The position numbers and the translations under genes are program-made. A model generated the notes under the pieces. It was not told where the DNA came from. It searched no databases and saw nothing but the letters and a program-made list of their open reading frames with translations. Shown here piece after piece: positions 29,578 through 38,827 of a stretch of 64,000 nucleotides of DNA. Every line of letters starts with the position of its first letter. The stretch's first letter is position 1. Source of the stretch: Bartonella sp. DB5-6 (lineage in GTDB: Bacteria > Pseudomonadota > Alphaproteobacteria > Rhizobiales > Rhizobiaceae); NCBI RefSeq assembly GCF_000278115.1, contig NZ_JH725118.1, positions 89,353 to 153,352 on the forward strand, written 5' to 3'.

Positions 29578-30987
29578 TTATAATATTTTTCTAGGATTCA
29601 TAATCCCTAAAGGATCGAGCATTTTCTTAATCCCTTGCATAATATCCAACGCAACAGGTGATTTGAAAGCGCGAAGTTCCTCACGCTTAAGTTGACCAAT
29701 TCCATGCTCAGCAGAAAATGCACCTTGATAATGCATTACTAGACTATGAATCCGGTGATTCATTTGTGACCATAATTGCAAAAACGCTGCAGTATCAGCT
29801 CCAACAGGCTGCGTAATATTGTAATGAAGGTTCCCATCGCCCATGTGTCCAAAACAAACCACCCGCGCTCCTGGAGCAATATCTTCAACAATATGTGCTG
29901 CCTCAGCGATAAAATCAGGAATAGAAGCAAGAGGCACCGCAATATCATGCTTAATAGACCCTCCCGCTAACTTCTGTGCAGATGATATACTTTCACGCAA
30001 TTGCCAAAAAAAATCTTGCTGCTTTAATGATTGCGCAACAACTGCCTCTTCTATCACAGCATTCTTTAAAGATTCTTCCAAAATAACACTTAGTACTGAT
30101 AATGCCTCTGCATCGCTCTGCAATGATGCAATATTAATCAATACATACCATTCATGCTCACGCTCAAGAGGAAGCTTCTTACACATCTTGTAGTTTAAAG
30201 CCATTTGCAAGCTAATTTTTCCCATAAGCTCAAAGCCAGTTAACATCCCTCCTCCATGACATTGAGCAAGAGATAAAAGAGCTAGAGCCTTCGCTGGACT
30301 ATCCAAGCCTACCAAAGAAACTGCTTTTCCTTTAGGCCTTGGAAAAAGCTTTAAAACTGCTGCTGTTATAATGCCTAAAGTGCCTTCCGCACCAATAAAA
30401 AGGTTTTTCAAATCATAGCCGCTATTATCTTTCTTTACAAAACGCAAATCATCCAAAATACGGCCATCAGGCAAAACAACTTCTAAACCAAGACAAAGCT
30501 CACGCATATTGCCATACGCTATAACAGCGGTCCCTCCAGCGTTAGATGAGAGGTTTCCCCCTATCTGACAAGAACCTTCTGAAGCCAGAGAAAGAGGAAA
30601 AAAACGACCAGATTCATCCACTTTTTTCTGTAAATTTTGTAAAATAACACCAGCTTCCACCACAGCAAAATTACCCTCAAGATTAAGACATCTAATCTTA
30701 TTTAATCGTTCCATAGATAAAAGAACGCCACACCCTTTTTCATCTGGCAGTTGACCACCTACGAGACCTGTATTCCCCCCCTGAGGTACAATCGGCGTGT
30801 GTGTTTGGTTAGCTAGTCGCATAATTGATGAGACCTCCGCTGTGGAAGATGGGCGTAAAAGCAACTGTGTTTTTCCATGAAAAAGCCCACGTTCATCAAT
30901 CAAATATGGTGCGATCAATGCCTGATCCGTTACAGCATGTGCCACGCCAACAATTTTTCTAAAGCTCTCAATTAGCTCCTGCTCCAT
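29578..30987 (-). CDS. FAD-binding oxidase, GlcD/D-2-hydroxyglutarate dehydrogenase-like
   Basis: A 469-residue flavoprotein with an N-terminal PCMH-type FAD-binding domain (about 35-215: PIVPQGGNTGLVGGQ, SSNAGGTAVIAYGNMRE, GAEGTLGIITAAVLKLFP) and a C-terminal FAD-linked oxidase domain. The latter has the metal/substrate histidines in GHMGDGNLHYN and EHGIGQLKREE. It probably oxidises a D-2-hydroxy acid such as D-lactate or D-2-hydroxyglutarate; the substrate cannot be fixed. I place the start at ATG 30987, seven bases after AGGAGG; the upstream ATG lies too close to that site. It overlaps the tsaC stop and is translationally coupled. Confidence 0.9.
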   Translation of the reverse strand: MEQELIESFRKIVGVAHAVTDQALIAPYLIDERGLFHGKTQLLLRPSSTAEVSSIMRLANQTHTPIVPQGGNTGLVGGQLPDEKGCGVLLSMERLNKIRCLNLEGNFAVVEAGVILQNLQKKVDESGRFFPLSLASEGSCQIGGNLSSNAGGTAVIAYGNMRELCLGLEVVLPDGRILDDLRFVKKDNSGYDLKNLFIGAEGTLGIITAAVLKLFPRPKGKAVSLVGLDSPAKALALLSLAQCHGGGMLTGFELMGKISLQMALNYKMCKKLPLEREHEWYVLINIASLQSDAEALSVLSVILEESLKNAVIEEAVVAQSLKQQDFFWQLRESISSAQKLAGGSIKHDIAVPLASIPDFIAEAAHIVEDIAPGARVVCFGHMGDGNLHYNITQPVGADTAAFLQLWSQMNHRIHSLVMHYQGAFSAEHGIGQLKREELRAFKSPVALDIMQGIKKMLDPLGIMNPRKIL

Positions 30988-30989
30988 CT

Positions 30990-31952
30990 TCATTCCTCCT
31001 TTGGAGCTGCAGCACGTATTAAACGATCATTAATAGCCTCACCTAATCCATATGACGGAATAGGCTCCACTGCAATACATCTCACCTTGAGTGCATCCAA
31101 TTCCTTCATGTATTGAAATAAATGACAAGCAGCTTCTTCCAACTTCCCTCTTTCGCTAAGATTTAAAACAGAAACGGCGTTTTCACTATGTGCAATGCGT
31201 TTAGGTCCAAATGCTAAAAGTGCTTCACTACTTTCTACCTTTTGCACATTCAAACGCACCGCCGCATTGGGTGCATAATGCGATTTTAACATACCAGGTG
31301 CCTCAATCGCAGCTCGTTGATCTATCCGCTTCAGCGATTTTTCTGCAACTTTTTCAATCTCTTCAGCCGGAAGCCCTCCAGGACGTAAAAGATAAATACT
31401 TTCATTACAAACCTTAATAATCGTTGATTCAAGCCCTATTTTAGAAGGTCCTCCATCAAGTATCAGAGGAACAGATTCCCCTAAAGATGCAAAAACAGCT
31501 TCAGCCGAAGTGGGACTAAGACATCCTGATCTATTTGCACTAGGAGCAGCGAGAGGTCGACCAAAACATTGTACAACTTCTGCAAAATGGCTATCTGGAA
31601 AACGAACAGCCAATGTATTCAAACCAGAAGTAGTTAAAGGATGGATATTATGCTGTGTCTTTAAAGACAGAACTAACGTTAAAGGCCCTGGCCAAAATAC
31701 CTCCATCAATCGACGCGAAAGAAAATCAATTTCAACGTAGCGTTCCGCCATGCTAATACTGCTTACATGCGCAATAAGAGGATTAAATTGTGGTCGCCTC
31801 TTTGTAAAAAAAATAGAAGACACGGCCCTCCCATTGGTTGCATCACCTGCCAGTCCATAGACAGTTTCTGATGGTAGAGCCACTAACTTCCCTTGTTTAA
31901 GAAGTGCAACTGCCTCTTTTATCGAAGCACTATTGAGAGGCAGAATCGTCAT
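30990..31952 (-). CDS. tsaC: L-threonylcarbamoyladenylate synthase (Sua5/YrdC)
   Basis: Makes threonylcarbamoyl-AMP for t6A modification of ANN-decoding tRNAs. Residues 1-200 form the YrdC domain (LVALPSETVYGLAGDATN, KRRPQFNPLIAHV, RFPDSH, APSANRSGCLSPTSAEAV, DGGPSKIGLESTIIKV). A C-terminal Sua5 domain (about 210-320) makes it the long Sua5-type version. GLPAEEIE and the GMLKSHYAPNA linker are typical. The ATG is preceded by ATAGG. The FAD oxidase gene downstream overlaps by a few bases. Confidence 0.93.
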   Translation of the reverse strand: MTILPLNSASIKEAVALLKQGKLVALPSETVYGLAGDATNGRAVSSIFFTKRRPQFNPLIAHVSSISMAERYVEIDFLSRRLMEVFWPGPLTLVLSLKTQHNIHPLTTSGLNTLAVRFPDSHFAEVVQCFGRPLAAPSANRSGCLSPTSAEAVFASLGESVPLILDGGPSKIGLESTIIKVCNESIYLLRPGGLPAEEIEKVAEKSLKRIDQRAAIEAPGMLKSHYAPNAAVRLNVQKVESSEALLAFGPKRIAHSENAVSVLNLSERGKLEEAACHLFQYMKELDALKVRCIAVEPIPSYGLGEAINDRLIRAAAPKEE

Positions 31953-32087
31953 AACCTATCATCCCTATAGCGCTCTTTGCGTGATATTATACTCCTTTTC
32001 ATTCATATATCCCATTGATTTTTATATTTTTTCAAGGTACAGGGTTCGTAAATAAAGGTTAGGGAATAGTTTTTTTCCAACATGCCT

Positions 32088-32279
32088 CTACAAAACATAT
32101 CTTGTTTTGGCAACTTCCTCCATTATTTTTTTGAATTCTGCTAAGTCCTCTTGTGAAAAAACATTTAAAATTCTAACAGACATGTTAACAATTTCATAAC
32201 TCAAAGAATTTAAAGGCTTTATTGCAAAACTCTCACGACAAATATGTGCTTCTTTTTTCATAGAGAGAAGCAGTCTCAT
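32088..32279 (-). CDS. Doubtful 63-residue protein next to the integrase remnant
   Basis: A short frame ending in a charged helix-like segment (EDLAEFKKIMEEVAKTRYVL). No domain is recognised, and no RBS precedes either the first ATG or the internal ATG of MKKEAH. It could be the tail of a phage-derived regulator left behind with the integrase, or chance. Position beside mobile-element debris is the main reason to list it. Confidence 0.25.
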   Translation of the reverse strand: MRLLLSMKKEAHICRESFAIKPLNSLSYEIVNMSVRILNVFSQEDLAEFKKIMEEVAKTRYVL

Positions 32280-32339
32280 TGTAGCTTGACGGCACGTCTT
32301 GCATAATTTGCCACTAGGTTATGCAGAAATTTATTTTTT

Positions 32340-32416
32340 TCACAGGGTTTTCACGGGAGTCTCAAAGGATCTTCAAAGGTCCTTCAAAGTATTTTCCAAG
32401 ACCTTTCAAAGCCTTC
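32340..32416 (+). repeat. 11-bp tandem repeat, seven diverged units
   Basis: Seven consecutive 11-base units begin at 32340, 32351, 32362, 32373, 32384, 32395 and 32406. They start TCACAGG, TCACGGG, TCAAAGG, TCAAAGG, TCAAAGT, TCCAAGA and TCAAAGC. The consensus is about TCAAAGGNYCT. The register is exact throughout although the units have diverged, and the period is close to one helical turn. Eleven is not a multiple of three, so a protein-coding reason for the spacing is unlikely. Confidence 0.75.
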
Positions 32417-32585
32417 TCTCATTTTTAGCACTAAATTCCGATTTTTACGATTTTTCACTCTTTTTTGCAATTTTTGGTGTCAAAATTTCTTTTGAAAAAA
32501 CGCGCATTTAATGGTAAAAAAATACGCATAAAAACAACAAATTACCACCTATTCTTAATTAATCCCACCTCTCCCCACTTAGTAC

Positions 32586-33479
32586 AAAACCTACTGTCAA
32601 ACTACACTTATACTTCCTAAATCCAAAACCGGTAAACTTGTTGAAGGGTCATTTGCATGGCTGCTTAAACAGTATTTTAACAGTGTTCATTGGCATAACC
32701 TTGCTAAAGTCACAAAAAGACAGAGAGAACTCATCCTTATGAAGGTGTGTGATACTATAGGAAATATTCCATACCAAGCAATCGAAAAGAAACATATCAT
32801 AGCCGGTGTTGAACGGCGCAAAGAAACACCAGCAATGGCTGTAAGTTTTCTAAAAGCGCTTAAAGGGCTTTTTAAATGTGCAATTGAACAAGATCTTTTA
32901 GAAAATAATCCAACTTTAGGGGTCAAAAGACCTGCGTGCAAAAAAACAAGCGGCTTTCCTGTTTGGACAGAAGAAGATGTTGAAAAATATTATAAACAAT
33001 GGACTTTAGGTACGCACGAACGCGTCTGGATTGACGTCCTTCTTTACACGGATTTGCGTCGTGGTGATGCGGTACAAATTGGTTGGAAAGATGTCAAAGA
33101 TAATATCATTCATCTCAAGACAGAGAAAAGCAAATATTAAACAGATGTTTTTCTCCCAATTTTGCCTGAATTAGCAGAAACTCTTAAAATTGGTCCTATT
33201 GGTGAAGAAACATTTATTTGTAGCAAATGCGGAAAAAAAACATCTAAAGATAACTTTAGCAAAATGTTTTATAAAGCATGCAACCAAGCAGGTATTAAAA
33301 AATCAGCACATGGTTTGAGAAAATTAGCAGCAACACGTGCTGCTAATTCAGGGGCAACGGTATCACAATTGAAAGCACTTTTTGGTTGGACGGACGACAG
33401 CATGCCACCCCATTATACAAAGAGCGCAGATCGTAAAAGATTAGCACTAGAAGCGATAAAAAAGCTCCAAAAAAGTTAG
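32586..33479 (+). pseudogene. Tyrosine recombinase (phage-type integrase), broken
   Basis: The reading frame runs from about 32586, just after an in-frame TAG at 32580, to 33479. There is no start codon for the N-terminal part and one in-frame TAA at 33138 inside TEKSKY-stop-TDVFLPILPEL. The N-terminal SAM-like core-binding region (SFAWLLKQYFNSVHW) and the catalytic domain are recognisable: Arg I in LLYTDLRRGDAV, HGLRKLAATRAANSG as the HxxR box, and the nucleophile tyrosine in PPHYTK. The catalytic residues survive, so inactivation looks fairly recent. The extreme N-terminus is lost. Two open pieces remain (32739-33140 and 33162-33479). No tRNA target is visible next to it. Confidence 0.85.
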
Positions 33480-33563
33480 GGATTGAGGCAAAAAAACATA
33501 ATAAAATCAATAACCACTAAATCCCTTGCTCTTATAATAAGTTATTGATTTTAACCATATTTC

Positions 33564-34184
33564 CTACCCTTTGAGTGGTGCAAAACTATAACGATGTAAT
33601 CCCACAACTGGCCCATATTTATTAAGAGCCGCACGATGCGCTGGCGTTGCATAACCTACATGCTTTTCTAAACCATAATCTTTATAAACTTGTCCTGCAC
33701 ATTCCATCATCCGATCACGCGTCACTTTGGCAATAATAGATGCTGCTGCAATTGAAACCGAACGCTGATCACCTTTAATCAAAGCTGTTGCCGAACATGG
33801 TAGCTTGGAAGGAATATCACGTCCATCAATGAGTGCATAATGTACTGGAATTGCTAATCCTGTAATACAACGACGCATCGCTTCTAAAGTTGCTTTTCTA
33901 ATATTAGACTGATCAATCGTACGGGCACAAAGACTAGCAACTGAAATCGCTAATGCACTTTGCAAAATTTTATTATATAGTTTCCTGCGTTGTAGAATAG
34001 AAAGTTTTTTTGAATCATTTAGCCCATCAGGAATATGGTCTTTATCCAAAATGACTGCTGCTGTTACTATAGGCCCAGCGAGAGGTCCACGTCCGACTTC
34101 ATCAACACCCGCTATATAAAAAAAACCCTGTTTCTGCAAATCCAATTCACGTGAAAAATTTGGCTGAAGCGGTAAATTAAACAT
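33564..34184 (-). CDS. rnhB: Ribonuclease HII
   Basis: Removes ribonucleotides misincorporated in DNA and RNA primers. The 206-residue protein has the [15 protein letters not shown] motif with the first catalytic Asp-Glu pair, LNDSKKLS, the ALIDGRDIP strand and the [17 protein letters not shown] helix with the last carboxylate region ([18 protein letters not shown]). Length and motifs are normal. The gene is isolated between the integrase remnant and ispE. Confidence 0.95.
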   Translation of the reverse strand: MFNLPLQPNFSRELDLQKQGFFYIAGVDEVGRGPLAGPIVTAAVILDKDHIPDGLNDSKKLSILQRRKLYNKILQSALAISVASLCARTIDQSNIRKATLEAMRRCITGLAIPVHYALIDGRDIPSKLPCSATALIKGDQRSVSIAAASIIAKVTRDRMMECAGQVYKDYGLEKHVGYATPAHRAALNKYGPVVGLHRYSFAPLKG

Positions 34185-34477
34185 CTTTCATAAATCACAA
34201 ATACAATAAAACCACATTTTTATAGCCTGCCTCTTTTCTGCAAGCCCTACAGGGTAAAAAGCTTACCAAACATCTTAGTGAACTCTTGCACAGACATAAA
34301 AACAAAAAAACTCAATACAGAATACCCTGCACTGCATTTGATTCCTCTTTTAGCGTATTAACCTAGCATGTACTAACTTGATCTGAAAAATAAAAAATGC
34401 CTACTCTCTTGCTTAATCTCTCTATTATACATAACAGAATCTTTATTAAGCAAATCTTTTACCTTTATATTTGTCTC

Positions 34478-35386
34478 TTAAGTCTTTCCTAAAGTCATGA
34501 TAGGTTTCACAAACCAATTTGGATGCAGTGATTTGATAAAAAAAGCTGCCTTTTGGGCTGCTTGTTGATCTTTAAAAATACCAAAGCAAGTTGCCCCCGT
34601 CCCAGACATACGAGAAAAAAGAGAGCCACATTCATCTAATATAGATAACACTTGTGTTAATTGAGGTGCAATTTTTAAAGCAGGAGCAAAAAGATCATTA
34701 CGCGTTTCCCTCAAAGCTTCAACTAATGAATCAACAGTCTTTAAGGCTACGGGATCAATTTTCAGAGGAGAATGATTGCAATTTTCTAAAGCCATAAAAA
34801 CAGCTTTCGTTGCAATTTGCTGACCATGATTAACCAATACCATTGCAAGAGAACAAGCGTCTTTTAGTCGTGTAATATCCTGCCCAATTCCTTTCACAAA
34901 AAGTGACTGCTGATATTCCAATGCAAAAAGACACATTGGCACATCAGCGCCAAGCTCTAAACTCATTTTTGCTAATTCTTCACAAGAACAACCAAGATTC
35001 CACTGCTGACGCAATAGACTCAAAACAGCGGCTGCATCACCCGAACCACCACCAATTCCTGAAGCAACAGGTAACGTTTTAACAAGTTGAAAAAAGATAG
35101 GTTTAGCACTTTCAGGAAAATTTTTGCGCATAAAATCATGTGCGCAAATAACTAAATTATCTGAATCAGAAGCAAGCTCATCCGCAAAGGGACCTGTCAA
35201 AATGAAGTGATCCCTTATAAAAGGTGCACAACCTAAACAATCACCGCTAAGACTAAAATAAATCAAACTTTCTATTAAATGATAACCATCAGAGCGCTGT
35301 CCTACAACATGTAAAGCTAAATTCAATTTAATGGGTGTAAATACATAAGAATGTCCTCTGAATGGAGCTTGTACATCCGATATCAT
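34478..35386 (-). CDS. ispE: 4-diphosphocytidyl-2-C-methyl-D-erythritol kinase
   Basis: GHMP-family kinase of the MEP pathway phosphorylating CDP-ME. The substrate region [29 protein letters not shown] is intact. The phosphate-binding loop reads [15 protein letters not shown], where most homologues have GGGSSDAA. The third motif is [13 protein letters not shown]. The N-terminal ten or so residues are not conserved. dxs and ispH of the same pathway are elsewhere in the window, so the pathway is dispersed. Length (302) is typical. Confidence 0.94.
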   Translation of the reverse strand: MISDVQAPFRGHSYVFTPIKLNLALHVVGQRSDGYHLIESLIYFSLSGDCLGCAPFIRDHFILTGPFADELASDSDNLVICAHDFMRKNFPESAKPIFFQLVKTLPVASGIGGGSGDAAAVLSLLRQQWNLGCSCEELAKMSLELGADVPMCLFALEYQQSLFVKGIGQDITRLKDACSLAMVLVNHGQQIATKAVFMALENCNHSPLKIDPVALKTVDSLVEALRETRNDLFAPALKIAPQLTQVLSILDECGSLFSRMSGTGATCFGIFKDQQAAQKAAFFIKSLHPNWFVKPIMTLGKT

Positions 35387-35629
35387 CTGACGTCATATTC
35401 GCCTGTATAAGGATCCTTTACCAATGTGCTCCTTTTACCCGTATTTTGCGTAGCTTCTACACGGTAAATACCCCGCAATCGTTTCCTCAAAAAACAATAA
35501 AGAAGGAGGACTATAATACAAAACAAACTGAATGCAATTCGTATCATTTCAAGGCTTTTTACCTCTCACCACTGCTATTTCAGTAAAATTATTAATTAAA
35601 TTTAGCATATTATAGAATCACTATTCTAA

Positions 35630-36481
35630 TCATAAACCATAACGCTGCCAAAGCGCCCGCTCTTCCACCGCTGCCAATGCACTATCAACTGCTGTATAAA
35701 TTACATCAGCAGTAACTCCTGAAGGAATTTTAGGCCCCAGAAAACTTTTTGGAGGAGCAATTAATCGCAGTTTGGTATCATCTCCAAAACGCTCTTTAAT
35801 AACAGAGCGTACATCATTCAATCCGTCAACGAGACCAAGTTCAAGGCCTTTCTTTCCACTCCAGAACATTCCTGTAAAAATATTTGAGTCGTCTGATAAT
35901 TTTTCTCCACGCCGTTCCTTAACTAAATCGATAAAAGTTTGGTGAACTTCGAGTTGTAGAGATTTTAAATGCTCAACATCCACCTTTTTCTCTGGCTGGA
36001 AAGGATCTAATGTAACCTTGTTCTTTCCTGCTGTATAAACGCGCCGTTCGATGCCAATCTTCTTCAAAAGCTCAGTAAAACCAAAGGAAGCCGAGACAAC
36101 TCCAATGGAGCCAACAATTGAGGAAGGATCAGCAAAGATTTCATCCCCAGCACAAGCGATCATATAACCACCCGATGCTGCAACATCTTCAATGAAGACA
36201 AGAACTTGTTTATTCTTTTTCTCAGCTAAATCACGAATACGCTTAAAAATAAGACGCGACTGCACAGGTGATCCACCAGGAGAATTAACAACGATGGCAA
36301 TAGCTGGTGCTTTTTTGTAAGAAAAAGCCTTGTCTAAAAGATTGGCACACCTGCCTAGCGAAAGTGTACGCGATATTGATGCCGTTGAAGAATCCATAAT
36401 CGTCCCCTGAAGACGCACGACAGGAATTTCAGGTTTACTGGAATAAAAACGGCTTGGAATAAGACTTTTGATAAAATCCAT
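35630..36481 (-). CDS. S49 family serine peptidase (SppA/SohB-like)
   Basis: A 283-residue protein of the SppA-type signal-peptide-peptidase family, single-domain form. The catalytic serine lies in EDVAASGGYMIACAGDEIFADPSSIVGSIGVVS and the likely general-base lysine in TAGKNKVTLDPF. NSPGGSPVQSRL is the oxyanion-region motif. No obvious transmembrane helix or signal peptide is present at the N-terminus, unlike SohB, so membrane association may be peripheral. I choose ATG 36481 after AAGGA rather than the TTG before it. A 33-residue hydrophobic frame lies just upstream. Confidence 0.9.
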   Translation of the reverse strand: MDFIKSLIPSRFYSSKPEIPVVRLQGTIMDSSTASISRTLSLGRCANLLDKAFSYKKAPAIAIVVNSPGGSPVQSRLIFKRIRDLAEKKNKQVLVFIEDVAASGGYMIACAGDEIFADPSSIVGSIGVVSASFGFTELLKKIGIERRVYTAGKNKVTLDPFQPEKKVDVEHLKSLQLEVHQTFIDLVKERRGEKLSDDSNIFTGMFWSGKKGLELGLVDGLNDVRSVIKERFGDDTKLRLIAPPKSFLGPKIPSGVTADVIYTAVDSALAAVEERALWQRYGL

Positions 36482-36496
36482 CAAAATAGGCTTTCC

Positions 36497-36598
36497 TTAT
36501 AAGTTAGGGAAAAAGACAAGGGAATAAAAAAGGGAGAGCATAACTGCACAGCAAAGTGCAGAAACAGCTCCAAAATGCAAACTCACAGCCGATTTCAT
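36497..36598 (-). CDS. Possible 33-residue membrane microprotein
   Basis: The frame MKSAVSLHFGAVSALCCAVM continues to a single hydrophobic helix ending in FFPNL. Its stop overlaps the AAGGA Shine-Dalgarno of the S49 gene, as expected for a coupled small gene. AGGAG lies 13 bases before its ATG, which is rather far. An overlapping ATG five bases upstream, in another frame, is better spaced but gives a cysteine-rich nonsense-like peptide. Function unknown; possibly a membrane partner of the S49 peptidase. Chance is a serious alternative. Confidence 0.35.
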   Translation of the reverse strand: MKSAVSLHFGAVSALCCAVMLSLFYSLVFFPNL

Positions 36599-36670
36599 CC
36601 ATAATAAAAATCTCCTAAAAAGCTAAAAGTTTAACCCGAATTTAAATAATAAATTGAAAAACACAAGATA

Positions 36671-37462
36671 TTATTTAAAAAATTCCCACAAACTTATGCG
36701 TCCATTATTAATAGCATCAATCCAAGGTGAAAAAGCATGATCACCACTCTCATGCATAACTAACGCCGGCAATACAGATAGATTCGCTTTGCTTCCTCGT
36801 TTTGCATAAAATAAAAAGCGAATTGCTGCCGTTGCAGCGCGTGCGTGAATAGGAATTATACATATACCACCAAAGCGCCCCTCTGAAGCACGCAATACGT
36901 CAATCAACGATTGCGGACGTGCAATTAGCCCTAAATACCCGCCCGGCTTGACAATCGCCGCTGCACCCCGCAACCAATTATTAAACATAGCCTCAGGCAT
37001 AACATGTGCCTCAAGCTTTTGTTTATCGGGTGTTTTGCGATCAGAAGGACTATTAAAAGGTGGATTCATAATTGCAAAATCAAAAGAATTATCCGCCAAT
37101 CCTGCTTTTAAGCGTTCTTTGCCTTTAAAAGTAACATCTGCTTCTAACAAGCACACTCGCTTAGCAAGTTTCTTATTTTGTTCTAGCGTAAGCGTTTTTT
37201 TAGCGTAAGATGCCATAAAATCTGACCGCTCAACCAATGTAACATGAACCTCTAAACAACGCGAGGCGACTGCTAATCCAGCTGCACCAGCCCCAGCCCC
37301 TAAATCAACAACCTTACCCTTAAAATCATTGGGCACTAAACTGGCCAACAACATAGCGTCTACGCCAGAACGATGACCATATTTACGTGGTTGAACCAAA
37401 TAAAAATTTCCACGATGAAAACCGTCAATTGTTTCATCATTTTGATTCGCTATTTCGTCCAT
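36671..37462 (-). CDS. TrmN6-like adenine-N6 methyltransferase (COG4123)
   Basis: A 263-residue class I SAM methyltransferase resembling tRNA1(Val) A37 N6-methyltransferase YfiC/TrmN6. The opening RGNFYLVQPRKYGHRSGVDAMLLASLVP is characteristic. The SAM loop is VVDLGAGAGAAGLAVASR and the catalytic motif is FAIMNPPFN, of the (N/D)PP(F/Y) type used by N6-adenine enzymes. The target RNA is inferred, not shown. It is divergent from the polyprenyl synthase gene. Confidence 0.85.
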   Translation of the reverse strand: MDEIANQNDETIDGFHRGNFYLVQPRKYGHRSGVDAMLLASLVPNDFKGKVVDLGAGAGAAGLAVASRCLEVHVTLVERSDFMASYAKKTLTLEQNKKLAKRVCLLEADVTFKGKERLKAGLADNSFDFAIMNPPFNSPSDRKTPDKQKLEAHVMPEAMFNNWLRGAAAIVKPGGYLGLIARPQSLIDVLRASEGRFGGICIIPIHARAATAAIRFLFYAKRGSKANLSVLPALVMHESGDHAFSPWIDAINNGRISLWEFFK

Positions 37463-37716
37463 TTAAAAACCTAATGTCCATCTTTATAAACTGCACTTTT
37501 TACTATCAATTGCTGTTAAAAAACTGTTTCAAATTTTTCCCACAACTCCATTACAACAATATTACACAAGTTTTTAAAATATTCCTTGCCAATATCAACC
37601 AAGACTTCTGCTTCAAAATAACCATCAAAAGCTTGAGTCAAAACAAAAGCCCCTTTATGCTAGTAGACAAAATAGAATTCATATATGTCCATTGCAATAC
37701 TCTAGGAGCAAACACA

Positions 37717-38733
37717 TTGAGTGTAGCCACAAAAATAAATCAAATAAGAAATAATCAAATATCCCTCCAATCCCTTATTAATCTTACCCAACATGATATG
37801 GAGCGCGTAAATCAATTTATCCTCTCTATGGCAAAATCAGAGGTTGAAATGATTCCTGAAATTTCCAACCATCTTATTTCATCAGGTGGAAAGCGATTAC
37901 GCCCAATGATCACATTAGCTTCCGCTCATATGTTTGGTTATCAAAGTGATGGGCATATAAAACTTGCAACAGCTGTTGAATTTATGCATACAGCAACCTT
38001 GTTACACGATGACGTGATTGATGAAAGTAATTTACGACGCGGAAAGTCTACTGCTCGAATGATTTGGGGAAATCAAGCAAGCGTACTTGTTGGTGATTTC
38101 CTGTTAGGACAAGCTTTTAAAATGATGGTTGATGTTGGCTCTATAGAAGCGCTTTCTGTCCTAGCGAACGCTGCTGCAATCATTGCTGAGGGGGAGGTTA
38201 TGCAACTTTCTGCAGCAAAAAATATACAAACCAGTGCTTCAGACTATCTCAAAATTATCAATGCAAAAACAGCAGCACTTTTTTCAGCTGCTGCTGAAGT
38301 CGGACCAATTATTGCAGGCTATAAAGATAAAGAGCGTTCTGCATTACGTGAATATGGTACATTGTTAGGACTAGCTTTCCAATTAATTGATGATGCGCTT
38401 GACTATGGTGGCACAGCTAAACATTTAGGAAAAAATATAGGGGACGATTTTAGAGAAGGTAAAATCACAATGCCTGTTATTCTCGCATACGCACGTAGTA
38501 ATACAGTAGAAAAAGCATTCTGGGAACAAGCTCTTGAAAACGGCAATAACAATGATGAAGCTTTCGCACATGCGCAATACTTAATAGAAAAATATGATAG
38601 CCTCTCAGATACAATAGAGCAAGCACGCATCTATGGAACACGTGCAATCGCTGCTCTTGCCTCAATGAACAAAAGCCTCGCTCACAATGCACTCGTCGAA
38701 ACTGTTGATTTTTGTATTGCACGCGTAAACTGA
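37717..38733 (+). CDS. Polyprenyl diphosphate synthase (octaprenyl-type, quinone side chain)
   Basis: Class I trans-prenyltransferase making the long-chain donor for UbiA. Both aspartate-rich motifs are present: LLHDDVIDES and QLIDDALDYG. SGGKRLRPM is the IPP-binding motif. I set the start at TTG 37717 (protein MSVATKINQ, 338 residues) because AGGAG lies eight bases before it. The frame stays open upstream to 37387, but that extension crosses the divergent methyltransferase gene and has no similarity to the family. Chain length cannot be read from sequence with certainty. Confidence 0.92.
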   Translation: MSVATKINQIRNNQISLQSLINLTQHDMERVNQFILSMAKSEVEMIPEISNHLISSGGKRLRPMITLASAHMFGYQSDGHIKLATAVEFMHTATLLHDDVIDESNLRRGKSTARMIWGNQASVLVGDFLLGQAFKMMVDVGSIEALSVLANAAAIIAEGEVMQLSAAKNIQTSASDYLKIINAKTAALFSAAAEVGPIIAGYKDKERSALREYGTLLGLAFQLIDDALDYGGTAKHLGKNIGDDFREGKITMPVILAYARSNTVEKAFWEQALENGNNNDEAFAHAQYLIEKYDSLSDTIEQARIYGTRAIAALASMNKSLAHNALVETVDFCIARVN

Positions 38734-38827
38734 TTATTTGCAAGAATCATAATATTTTTCAATAAAGTAATCGGATATAATCTACAAACCACAAAATCTA
38801 TTGATTATCTTAAAAAGGACTAGCTCT

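Larger units (their letters stand above)
31953..32585. other. Accessory region between tsaC and the integrase remnant
   Basis: About 630 bases with no core gene. It contains a doubtful 63-codon frame on the minus strand (32088-32279) and a 77-base tandem repeat (32340-32416). Together with the integrase remnant it looks like the scar of an excised or decayed mobile element. I could not identify attachment sites. Confidence 0.5.

Noticed and set aside
32340-32416. The tandem repeat as a CRISPR array
   Set aside because: Units are 11 bp with no spacers and no cas genes nearby.
32299-32511. A 70-codon plus-strand frame across the 11-bp repeat
   Set aside because: The repeat period is not a multiple of three, there is no RBS, and the amino-acid pattern simply reflects the DNA repeat.
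37387-37716. An N-terminal extension of 110 codons in frame with the polyprenyl synthase
   Set aside because: It overlaps the divergent methyltransferase gene, has no family similarity, and a good RBS precedes the TTG at 37717.
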